A stretch of 53,558 nucleotides of DNA, from the NCBI GenBank assembly GCA_944321165.1, contig CALUKE010000017.1, positions 1 through 53,558 on the forward strand. Direction: 5' to 3'. The position numbers were made by a program, and so were the translations under genes. Source of the DNA: an uncultured Odoribacter sp. Its GTDB lineage: Bacteria > Bacteroidota > Bacteroidia > Bacteroidales > Marinifilaceae. Positions 16,309 to 24,146 of the stretch are shown here, one piece after another; the stretch's first letter is position 1; each line of letters opens with the position of its first letter. Under the pieces are notes generated by a model that worked only from the letters and a program-made list of their open reading frames with translations, was not told where the DNA came from and did not search any database.

Positions 16309-18051
16309 ATGGAAAATGCTGAAATCATTCAACAAGCAAGAGCAAAAGCCGAAACGTGGCTGAATGAGGCTTACGACAAAGACACCCGGGCAGAAGTCGA
16401 ACGGATGTTAAACGCCAGCGATCCCACAGAACTCATCGATTCGTTCTACAATGACCTCGAATTCGGTACCGGAGGCTTGCGTGGTATCATGGGAGCCGGC
16501 AGCAATCGGATGAATATATATACCGTCGGAGCTGCCACCCAGGGATTTGCGAACTACATCAACCGGATGTTTCCGGGAGAAGAGAACTCCGTTTGCATCG
16601 GGCATGACTGTCGACATCATTCCCGGGAATATGCAGAAACCACAGCCGCCATTTTTTCGGCAAACGGTATCACCGCCTATCTTTTCGAATCCCTGCGTCC
16701 CACGCCGGAAATGTCATTTGCCATCCGCCAGTTGGGCTGCAAAGGCGGAGTGATTATTACCGCCTCCCACAACCCCAAAGAATACAACGGCTACAAAGCC
16801 TATTGGAACGATGGATCCCAATTGGTTCCTCCCCACGACAAAAACGTCATCGACGAAGTGAAAAAAGTTAAGGTCACCGACATCCGGTTTACCGCCGTTC
16901 CGGACAAAATCAAGATTTTAGGTGAAGATTTCGATCAAAAATTCCTGGATACCGTCAAAACGCTGAGTTTATCACCGGAAGCCATCCGACATCAACACGA
17001 TTTGAAAATTGTATTCACACCTTTACACGGAACGACCTATAAATTAGTTCCGGCTTCGTTACGTCACTGGGGATTCACCAATATCACCACCATACCGGAA
17101 CAGATGGTTACCGACGGTGATTTTCCTACCGTTGCCTCCGCCAACCCGGAAGAACCGGCAGCATTCAAAATGGCCTTGGACAAAGCTCGCGAAATAGATG
17201 CTGATCTGGCCATGGCCTGCGATCCGGACGGCGACCGCATCGGTATTGCCGTGAAAAACGACCGAGGGGAATGGATCCTGCTCAACGGCAACCAGACCAA
17301 CATCATTTTCACCTGGTATATCATCCATCGTCGCCGCGAACTGGGACTCCTGAAAGGGAATGAATATACGGTAAAAACCATCGTTACTTCGGAATTAATC
17401 AAAGAAATTGCCGAGAAAAACGGCATTCCTTGTTATGACGTCTACACCGGTTTCAAATGGATTGCCGACATGATCCGTAAAAAAGGAGCCGAAGGTTATA
17501 TCGGTGCAGGAGAAGAGTCCTTCGGCTTTATGCCGGGATCATTCACCCGGGACAAAGACGCCGTATCCTCCACATCCCTGATGGCAGAAATTGCCGCCTG
17601 GGCCAAAGACAATGGAAAAACGCTGTTCGGCATTCTCGAATCCATTTATGCAGAATATGGTTTCTCGCAGGAAAAAATGGTCTATATTGTCCGCAAAGGC
17701 TTAACCGGTGCGCAGGAAATCAAGAACATCATGAATGATTTCCGGCACAACACTCCCAAAACCATCAACGGAAGCGAGATTATTATCAAGAAAGACTATC
17801 TGACCTTGCAAGAAAGTCATTTAAAAACCGGAGAAACCCGGACCATGGATTTCCCGACAACCAGCGATGTACTCCAGTTTTTCTTAGCCGATGGCTGCAA
17901 GATCTCTGTACGTCCGTCCGGTACCGAACCGAAGATCAAATTCTATTTTGAAGCACGGGCCGAAATGAAGAGCGTACATGATTTCCACCATGCACAAGCC
18001 GAAGCTCAAGCCAAAATTGAGGCTATTATGAAAGATCTGAAAATCGACTAA
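16309..18051 (+). CDS. Phospho-sugar mutase (phosphoglucomutase/phosphomannomutase family)
   Basis: A 580-residue alpha-D-phosphohexomutase of the long, PGM2-like class, probably interconverting glucose 1- and 6-phosphate or mannose 1- and 6-phosphate in the cytoplasm. The four domains are marked by the phosphoserine loop VIITASHNPKEYNGYK (about residues 147-162), the metal loop CDPDGDRIG (about 304-312), the sugar loop GAGEESFGFMPG (about 402-413) and the phosphate loop SVRPSGTEPKIKFYF (about 528-542). The N-terminal FGTGGLRGIMGAGSNRMN is typical. Substrate preference and bisphosphate dependence cannot be read from the sequence. It is transcribed alone and faces a helicase gene across a long inverted repeat. 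Confidence 0.93.
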   Translation: MENAEIIQQARAKAETWLNEAYDKDTRAEVERMLNASDPTELIDSFYNDLEFGTGGLRGIMGAGSNRMNIYTVGAATQGFANYINRMFPGEENSVCIGHDCRHHSREYAETTAAIFSANGITAYLFESLRPTPEMSFAIRQLGCKGGVIITASHNPKEYNGYKAYWNDGSQLVPPHDKNVIDEVKKVKVTDIRFTAVPDKIKILGEDFDQKFLDTVKTLSLSPEAIRHQHDLKIVFTPLHGTTYKLVPASLRHWGFTNITTIPEQMVTDGDFPTVASANPEEPAAFKMALDKAREIDADLAMACDPDGDRIGIAVKNDRGEWILLNGNQTNIIFTWYIIHRRRELGLLKGNEYTVKTIVTSELIKEIAEKNGIPCYDVYTGFKWIADMIRKKGAEGYIGAGEESFGFMPGSFTRDKDAVSSTSLMAEIAAWAKDNGKTLFGILESIYAEYGFSQEKMVYIVRKGLTGAQEIKNIMNDFRHNTPKTINGSEIIIKKDYLTLQESHLKTGETRTMDFPTTSDVLQFFLADGCKISVRPSGTEPKIKFYFEARAEMKSVHDFHHAQAEAQAKIEAIMKDLKID

Positions 18052-18063
18052 TTACAGATCGCT

Positions 18064-18109
18064 CTTTACAGATTGACCAAGGAAAGCTACTTTCGGTCAA
18101 TCTGTAAAG
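18064..18109. terminator. Long bidirectional hairpin between the mutase and helicase genes
   Basis: CTTTACAGATTGACC (18064-18078) pairs perfectly with GGTCAATCTGTAAAG (18095-18109), and the loop contains a nested GAAAG/CTTTC stem. The helicase stop codon (18097-18099) lies inside the right arm. There is no long T-run on either side. Confidence 0.65.
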
Positions 18110-19512
18110 AATTCTTCTTTAAAATTGATGAAATACACCCTTTTACGAGCTCGGGTAATAGCAGTATACAGCCAACGCCAATACTCATCATCGAGTCCAT
18201 CTTCCGGCAACCATCCCTGATCAATAAAAACAGCATCCCACTGACCTCCCTGGGATTTATGACAGGTCACCGCATAGGCAAATTTAATCTGCAACGCATT
18301 GTAATATTCATTCTCCCGGATTTTTTCCAGACGCTTCTTTTTGGAGGGGACATCCATATAATCCGCTTCCACCGCCTGATAAAGCATTTTATTCTGTTCA
18401 TAAGACAAAGCGGGGAAGTCCGACATCAGGGTATCCAGTATCACCCAGGCCATCACCTCCTCCTCATACCCATCAATCCTCAAAGTCGCCTTCACAAAAT
18501 GATAACCATAAAGATCCACCCTGCGACCGACACGACAAACCGTAGCCATATCTCCGTTGGCAATAAAATCAATCTTGTCGTATTCCTGGCCCCAGAAATA
18601 ATTGTTCTTGACCACCATCACCCGGTCACCGCTACAAAAATCCTCTTCGCGGTATAAAATAGAACGACGAATTCCTTCATTGAAACGATTCGCCCGCTTG
18701 TTTGAACGACAGACAACCAGGGTCTCCTCCTCTCCGAACTTACCATAGCAGGTATCGATGGCTTCCAGCAAATCTCCTCCTCCGATCTTAAAGACATCGG
18801 GAAAATGAGCGACTTTCAGATGCAACGCTTCTCCACTTTCTCCAATCAGACGACGCACCTGCGTAGCATTGTACAAAATACCCGATTGCACTGCCTGTCG
18901 CATGATATCCGTCAAATTAACCTCGCTTACCCGAAAATGATAAGCCGCCTCCAATTCGCGAGGATCCAAAGCCGGACTCACATCCAATCCAACCGGAGGC
19001 AACTGTGCTTCATCCCCGATCAACACCAGACGATTGTGGCGGCCATTGTATACAAACTGTACCAAATCATCCAACAGACAACCGCTACCAAAATGTCCCT
19101 CACTGTCCATATTTGAGATCATGGAAGCCTCATCCACAAAGAAAAGGGTATTGCCTCCGGAATTAAAACCGAGCTGAAATAACTCCTCTCCGTCCGTCAC
19201 GGTCTTCTGACGATATATCTTTTTGTGAATCGTATAAGCCGGCCGACCGGCATAAGCAGCAAAAACTTTGGCGGCACGACCGGTCGGCGCCAACAAAACC
19301 ACCTTATATTCAAGACTTTCCAGAACATTCACCATCGCCGCGACCAAGGAGGTTTTTCCGGTCCCGGCATAGCCTTTCAACAAAAAAAGCTCCTCCTCAT
19401 CCCGAGAAAAGAAAAAGCGGGCAAATCGCTCAACTGCCATTTGTTGGGTGGGTGAAAAATCATAACCGAATTTCTTTCGGATCATATCCTCAAAATGTTT
19501 TTGAATCATCAT
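18097..19512 (-). CDS. Compact RecD-like DNA helicase (superfamily 1)
   Basis: A 471-residue SF1B helicase of the RecD/RecD2 class. Motifs in order: Walker A LKGYAGTGKTSL (about residues 43-54), Ia LLAPTGRAAKVF, Walker B LFFVDEASMIS, motif III GDEAQLPPVG, then YAVTCHKSQGGQWDAVFI and YTAITRARKRVYF (motifs V and VI). The long N-terminal domain of RecD2 and the nuclease partners RecB/RecC are missing, so it is a stand-alone helicase core. Such short forms are widespread in Bacteroidota, but their role (repair or replication) is unclear to me. Its start faces the pseudopilin-like gene 180 bp away. MM at the start offers two adjacent ATGs. Confidence 0.88.
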   Translation of the reverse strand: MMIQKHFEDMIRKKFGYDFSPTQQMAVERFARFFFSRDEEELFLLKGYAGTGKTSLVAAMVNVLESLEYKVVLLAPTGRAAKVFAAYAGRPAYTIHKKIYRQKTVTDGEELFQLGFNSGGNTLFFVDEASMISNMDSEGHFGSGCLLDDLVQFVYNGRHNRLVLIGDEAQLPPVGLDVSPALDPRELEAAYHFRVSEVNLTDIMRQAVQSGILYNATQVRRLIGESGEALHLKVAHFPDVFKIGGGDLLEAIDTCYGKFGEEETLVVCRSNKRANRFNEGIRRSILYREEDFCSGDRVMVVKNNYFWGQEYDKIDFIANGDMATVCRVGRRVDLYGYHFVKATLRIDGYEEEVMAWVILDTLMSDFPALSYEQNKMLYQAVEADYMDVPSKKKRLEKIRENEYYNALQIKFAYAVTCHKSQGGQWDAVFIDQGWLPEDGLDDEYWRWLYTAITRARKRVYFINFKEEFFTD

Positions 19513-19692
19513 GAAATTTAATAGCAGAATATGTCTTTAATCTAAATTTTTTCCTAAATTTGCAAACAATATTAAGATTTTGTGCCGCATTGACAACGTT
19601 TGAAACGCGGAATAAAGATATGAAATTAAAGTCAACCGCACAGATCTTACAATAAATTATGCATTAATATCATACAAAAAATAACGTTACAT

Positions 19693-20337
19693 ATGAAAAA
19701 GCTTATTATTCAGATTATCTTGGCGGGAATCATTGTTTTCCTTGGCTATAAATGTTATGAAAGCATCAAAATCCCTCAACAATTTAAAGTCATCAAAGAA
19801 CAAAGATATGCGAGAATCGCAGATCGTTTGAAAGATATCCGTACGGCTCAGGAAGCTTACAAAGGAGTATATGGAATCTATACATCCAGCTTTGATACGC
19901 TGATTAACTTCATCAAATACGACTCCGTGAAAATGGTACGATCCATCGGTTCTCTGTCTGATGACGATCTGGAAAAAGGGGTTACCGAAGCCCAAGCTAT
20001 CAAAGAAGGAAAAATCATCCGTGATACAGTGAAGGTAGGAGCATTGGAAACAGTTTTCAGCAAAGATTATCCCATTGATGAACTTCGCTATGTTCCGTTT
20101 ACCAAACGGAAATATCAATTCAAAATGGGTACGGCCACCATATTTACGGATGCGGGAGTAGAAGTGCCCTTGTTCCAGGCCTGGATTTCCAATACAGAAA
20201 TTTTTGAAGACATCAAAGATCAATACAATGATGAAATCCTGCAGGAAAATGGAGAAAGAAAACGTTTAAAGAAATATCCGGGTCTGAAAGTCGGCGACTT
20301 GAAAGAAGCGAATAACAACGTAGGTAACTGGGAATAA
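19693..20337 (+). CDS. Pseudopilin-like single-pass membrane protein of unknown function
   Basis: A 214-residue protein with one N-terminal hydrophobic helix (about residues 4-19) continuing into an amphipathic helix (IADRLKDIRTAQEAYKGVYG) and then YTSSFDTLINFI. This helix plus GxYxSSFDxL arrangement resembles major pseudopilins of type II secretion, but the prepilin-peptidase cleavage motif is absent and there is no pilus machinery nearby. The rest is predicted periplasmic or cytoplasmic depending on orientation. It lies 7 bp before the DUF3822 gene and is probably cotranscribed with it and rsmD. A -7 box TAAATTTG (19555-19562) precedes it, without a clear -33 box. The pseudopilin comparison is mine and needs a structural search. 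Confidence 0.7.
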   Translation: MKKLIIQIILAGIIVFLGYKCYESIKIPQQFKVIKEQRYARIADRLKDIRTAQEAYKGVYGIYTSSFDTLINFIKYDSVKMVRSIGSLSDDDLEKGVTEAQAIKEGKIIRDTVKVGALETVFSKDYPIDELRYVPFTKRKYQFKMGTATIFTDAGVEVPLFQAWISNTEIFEDIKDQYNDEILQENGERKRLKKYPGLKVGDLKEANNNVGNWE

Positions 20338-20344
20338 AAAGCGC

Positions 20345-21184
20345 ATGCAAGATATACATTATATTGACCATCATTTCATCAAAGAAAATTCTTCACAACA
20401 TATTTTGTCCATCCGTTATGCAACGGATGGACTTTCATTTTGTATTCACGACTTTCAACACAAACTTTTGGGTTTTGCTTACCGTCCTTATCAGTTGGAC
20501 AGTCAGGAAGCTGTCATGGCCAAGGTAAAACGGATCATCCAGGAAGAAGAGCTGTTGAATTTGGCCTACGGAAAAGTTTATATACTTGCCTGCCACAAAG
20601 AAAAGATATTGCTCCCGGCAGACTATTTTTCCTCCCAGACTTTAAACGATCTATACCGGATTTGTCTGGCTTCGCAAGCCAGTGACATGTTGCTTTATCA
20701 CCAGATCCAGCTCACTGGAAACTATTTGATAGAGTCTTTGCCCAGGGATTTTGTCAATTTTCTATATGCCCAATATCCTGCTTTGTGCCTGGTGAATCAT
20801 GCCTATCCATTTATCATCGATTCCATCAGCCACATTCAGTTCAACACCCCCCATTTGTTTATCAACATACACGATCGCTATTTCGATCTGTTACTGACCC
20901 GCAACAACGATATACTGCTATTCAATTCCTTCGATTACGAATCGGTGACGGACCTCATCTATTTTGCCCTGAATTGTTTGGAACAATGTCAGCTCCCGAA
21001 AGAAAATGTATATACCTTTCTCTCCGGTAATCTGGTCAACGACTCGAACCTGCTGAGTCTGCTGAAGCAGTTCCTGCCCAATGCATCCGCTCTTCAAGGC
21101 ACACCCTTATCCCAACTGGTAAGGAACAACGCCTTGAATAACTCCAGTTTCATCCATTTATTAAATATCCACCAATGCGAATAA
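20345..21184 (+). CDS. DUF3822-family protein, probable actin-like ATPase fold
   Basis: A 279-residue protein of the Bacteroidota family DUF3822. It shows two similar halves: ILSIRYATDGLSFCIHDFQ near the N terminus and LFINIHDRYFDLLLTRNNDILLFNSF in the second half, each reading like the beta-hairpins of the actin/HSP70/hexokinase fold. I recall a structural-genomics structure of a B. thetaiotaomicron relative described as actin-like; I could not check this. No function is established. It overlaps rsmD by 10 bp and follows the pseudopilin-like gene by 7 bp, so the three genes are probably expressed together. The neighbourhood with rsmD is common in the phylum. Confidence 0.8.
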   Translation: MQDIHYIDHHFIKENSSQHILSIRYATDGLSFCIHDFQHKLLGFAYRPYQLDSQEAVMAKVKRIIQEEELLNLAYGKVYILACHKEKILLPADYFSSQTLNDLYRICLASQASDMLLYHQIQLTGNYLIESLPRDFVNFLYAQYPALCLVNHAYPFIIDSISHIQFNTPHLFINIHDRYFDLLLTRNNDILLFNSFDYESVTDLIYFALNCLEQCQLPKENVYTFLSGNLVNDSNLLSLLKQFLPNASALQGTPLSQLVRNNALNNSSFIHLLNIHQCE

Positions 21185-21708
21185 TCAGTGGTACCCACCG
21201 GGGACGGCAAATCTTCCCGGACAAAAATTTCACAGCCCGCCCGACAACCGATTTCGCCAAAGAAAATCTGTTCAATGTCCTGAACAATTATGTAGAATTT
21301 ACAGAACTTCGCGTATTGGACCTGTTTGCCGGAACCGGAAGCATCAGTTACGAATTCGCCTCCCGCGGAGCCCGGGAAATCGTATCCATCGAACTGAATT
21401 ATAATCATTACTCCTTCATCAAAAGGACCATCCGGGAACTGGGATTCAAAAACATACAACTCTATAAAACGGACGCCTTCATTGCCTGTAAAAAATTAAA
21501 AGGCCAGCGCTTCGACTTGATCTTTGCTGATCCCCCCTATAACCTGGACAAACTCCGCGACCTTCCGGCAGCCATCTTCGACAACGAACTGTTAAGTGAA
21601 GGAGGGATTGCCATCATCGAACATCCGGCCAGCATCGATTTCTCCGATCATCCCCGCTTTTCCGAACATCGACAATACGGAAGCGTCAATTTTTCCCTGT
21701 TCCGATAG
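21175..21708 (+). CDS. rsmD: 16S rRNA (guanine(966)-N(2))-methyltransferase RsmD
   Basis: A 177-residue SAM-dependent methyltransferase that modifies G966 of 16S rRNA. The start MRIISGTHRGRQI and RPTTDFAKENLFNVL are the RsmD signature, followed by the SAM-binding loop VLDLFAGTGSISYE (about residues 41-54) and the catalytic FADPPYNL (about 119-126). Length is typical. It begins 10 bp inside the DUF3822 gene, so translation is probably coupled. A hairpin follows 14 nt after the stop. Confidence 0.94.
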   Translation: MRIISGTHRGRQIFPDKNFTARPTTDFAKENLFNVLNNYVEFTELRVLDLFAGTGSISYEFASRGAREIVSIELNYNHYSFIKRTIRELGFKNIQLYKTDAFIACKKLKGQRFDLIFADPPYNLDKLRDLPAAIFDNELLSEGGIAIIEHPASIDFSDHPRFSEHRQYGSVNFSLFR

Positions 21709-21722
21709 ACACGAAACATAAA

Positions 21723-21753
21723 AGCCAACCCATTCAAATTGAATCAGTTGGCT
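21723..21753. terminator. Hairpin between rsmD and the DPP IV gene
   Basis: AGCCAAC (21723-21729) pairs with GTTGGCT (21747-21753), with a nested ATTCAA/TTGAAT stem between. It separates convergent genes; T-runs are weak (AATTTATAG on the plus strand). Confidence 0.6.
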
Positions 21754-21786
21754 AATTTATAGTATTTTAGGAACTCCCGATTTCCA

Positions 21787-24075
21787 CTACAGATTTTTCC
21801 TAAAGAAATCGAACATCATCTGTCTCAAATGAATGGAAGTGTTCTGTCCCTCATATATACCATGAGATCTGTTGGGATATGCAAACATCGTAAACTGCTT
21901 CTTGTGCCGGATAAATTCGTTGATCATTCTTTCTGTTCCCTGATAATGACAATTGTCATCACCTGTACCATGAATCAGGAGTAGATTTCCTTGAAGACCG
22001 GAAGCAAAATTCAGGGGAGAACCATTAAAAAATCCTTCCGGATTCATATCGGGAGTCAGCATATATCTTTCCTGATAAAAAGAATCGTACAATCTCTGAT
22101 CCGGTACCGGAGCAACCGCAATTCCCGTAGCATAGATATCCGGATACTTGAGCATGGCATTCAGTGTCATGGAACCGCCGCCACTCCATCCCCATACCCC
22201 AACCCGTGCAGGATCCAGATAATTTCTATCGGCCAGGATTGCCTTTACCGCGGCAGCCTGATCCTTGGGTGCATTGACTCCAATATTCTTATAGCAATAT
22301 TTCCGGAATCCTACACCTCTGGGAGAAGGCGTTCCACGGTTCTCCACACTGACTACAACAAACCCATTGGCCACCAGATATTGGTGAAACAGATAATTAT
22401 CTCCCCCCCATTTATCTGTGACGGTCAAGCCTACCGGTTCTCCGTAAACATGAAAAATGACCGGATATTTCTGGGTATAATCCATATGCCGGGGCTCGAT
22501 GATCCATGCATCAAGTTCAACTCCGTCACCAATATCCACTTTAAAAAAACGTTGTTGAGGGAGATCCAGAATCTCCAGTTTCTCTTTCAGTTCTTCATTG
22601 GAAACAACACGACGGACAATCTTATTCTGATTCCGCAGATCTATCAGATCGGCAACCATCGGTTCATTGGCAGATGAATAGCAATGCAAGGCATATCTTG
22701 AACCGGGAGCAATATCATAGGAATGAGAACCATATGTCTGGGTAGGATCTACGGCTTCGGCCGGCTTATTTCCTTTCAGGGAGATTTTATAATCCATTCT
22801 GGTGACAGGACTATTGAGAGCACTGGTGAAATAAACCAATTGATTGGCCTCGTCATAATAGTTCATCGAAAGAACATCATAATCCCCACGGGTGATACAC
22901 CTACTTGAAGAACCATCACGCTTAACCGCATACAAATGCCGCCATCCATCCTGCTCACTGAGCCAGAGGAATTCCTGTCCTCCATGGATCCATATGATAC
23001 GATCGTTGACATCCATCCAATATTTTCCCTCCGCATCGTCTGTAAATATGGTCCTCGATGATCCGTCGTATACATTGGCCAGTATCACATTGTTTTTTGT
23101 CTGCACCCTGGGAATCTGTTCAATGATAAGTTCATCGGAAGAACAGGCCCAATCCATATAAGGGAGATAATTGTCGTAAGGATCTCCCTTTATATCCATC
23201 CATACCACCCTGTCACTGTCCAGATGAGCCACCCCAATAAAGGCACCTGACATAGCCGTACCGACTTTAGGATAAGGTATCGGAATCAATTTGGAATAAA
23301 TGGAATCAGTATAGTTAATCATGTTAAATACACCTGTCTCTCTGGAATCCACTTTCCAAAAAGCCAGTTTTCTACTATCCGGACTCCATCTCAGACCATC
23401 ACGGCACGAAAACTCTTCTTCATATGCCCAGTCAAAAGTACCGTAGATAAGAACCTCTGATCCATCTTTCGTATATTGGGTTGTTTTCCCGGTAGCCACA
23501 TCCTGTACATAAACATTCTTTTTGTACACATAGGCCACCTTTTTCCCATCCGGAGAAAGCTTGGCAAACTGAACTTCTGAAGCCTCTGCCTCAGGAGCCA
23601 CTTTAACCATTTTACCGTTTCTTATGTCCAACAAAAAAAAGTCTCCTTTTGTATTGTATCTCCACACCCTTCTTGAATTTGCAAATAACATGACGATTGA
23701 AAGATCCGGAGTAAAATTATAATCTTCTACATAAACCTGTCTTCCGTCATAACTGAGAAGTTCAGGTTTAACCAAAACCGTCGTCTTTCCTGTTTTAATA
23801 TCTGCCTTTACAATCTGTTGCCGACCATTCTCCAATTTTTGAATAAATGAATACGACTTGATATCCGGCAGCCACTTGAACTCAGGAAGAGACTCCGCCC
23901 CATAATACCTGTCCTCAAATATAGAGGTAAGCTCTAATTTTTTCCTCAACTCCTGTTTTACTTTCTCCTTATGCGGTCCGGTAACAATCTCTACCGGAAT
24001 CGGTTCCTGTGCCGGCAGCATCCATGAAGATAGCAAGAACGGCAGACACAATCCATACTTCAGTACATTTTTCAT
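21787..24075 (-). CDS. dpp4: Dipeptidyl peptidase IV (S9 family)
   Basis: A 762-residue exported serine peptidase that releases X-Pro dipeptides. The frame opens at 24129, but the ATG at 24075 gives a signal peptide (MKNVLKYGLCLPFLLSSWML, then PAQ). An eight-bladed propeller contains DWAYEEEF (about residues 215-222), the Glu pair that holds the substrate N terminus and marks DPP IV within family S9. The hydrolase domain has nucleophile GWSGGGSM (near 633), Asp in HGTGDDNCHY (near 706) and His in NRSHGIYEG (near 737). It would feed peptide-derived amino acids to the cell. It follows gcvP on the same strand behind a terminator; I see no convincing separate promoter. Confidence 0.93.
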   Translation of the reverse strand: MKNVLKYGLCLPFLLSSWMLPAQEPIPVEIVTGPHKEKVKQELRKKLELTSIFEDRYYGAESLPEFKWLPDIKSYSFIQKLENGRQQIVKADIKTGKTTVLVKPELLSYDGRQVYVEDYNFTPDLSIVMLFANSRRVWRYNTKGDFFLLDIRNGKMVKVAPEAEASEVQFAKLSPDGKKVAYVYKKNVYVQDVATGKTTQYTKDGSEVLIYGTFDWAYEEEFSCRDGLRWSPDSRKLAFWKVDSRETGVFNMINYTDSIYSKLIPIPYPKVGTAMSGAFIGVAHLDSDRVVWMDIKGDPYDNYLPYMDWACSSDELIIEQIPRVQTKNNVILANVYDGSSRTIFTDDAEGKYWMDVNDRIIWIHGGQEFLWLSEQDGWRHLYAVKRDGSSSRCITRGDYDVLSMNYYDEANQLVYFTSALNSPVTRMDYKISLKGNKPAEAVDPTQTYGSHSYDIAPGSRYALHCYSSANEPMVADLIDLRNQNKIVRRVVSNEELKEKLEILDLPQQRFFKVDIGDGVELDAWIIEPRHMDYTQKYPVIFHVYGEPVGLTVTDKWGGDNYLFHQYLVANGFVVVSVENRGTPSPRGVGFRKYCYKNIGVNAPKDQAAAVKAILADRNYLDPARVGVWGWSGGGSMTLNAMLKYPDIYATGIAVAPVPDQRLYDSFYQERYMLTPDMNPEGFFNGSPLNFASGLQGNLLLIHGTGDDNCHYQGTERMINEFIRHKKQFTMFAYPNRSHGIYEGQNTSIHLRQMMFDFFRKNL

Positions 24076-24104
24076 AATTCCAATACCAGAATATAAATCT
24101 ATAT

Positions 24105-24133
24105 AAAAAAAGGCCGTGTCCGTAAACACAGCC
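24105..24133 (-). terminator. gcvP terminator
   Basis: On the minus strand GGCTGTGT (24133-24126) pairs with ACACGGCC (24119-24112; one G-U pair), followed by seven T (24111-24105). It lies 14 nt after the gcvP stop and 30 nt before the DPP IV ATG. Confidence 0.75.
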
Positions 24134-24146
24134 TCTCATAAAAATT

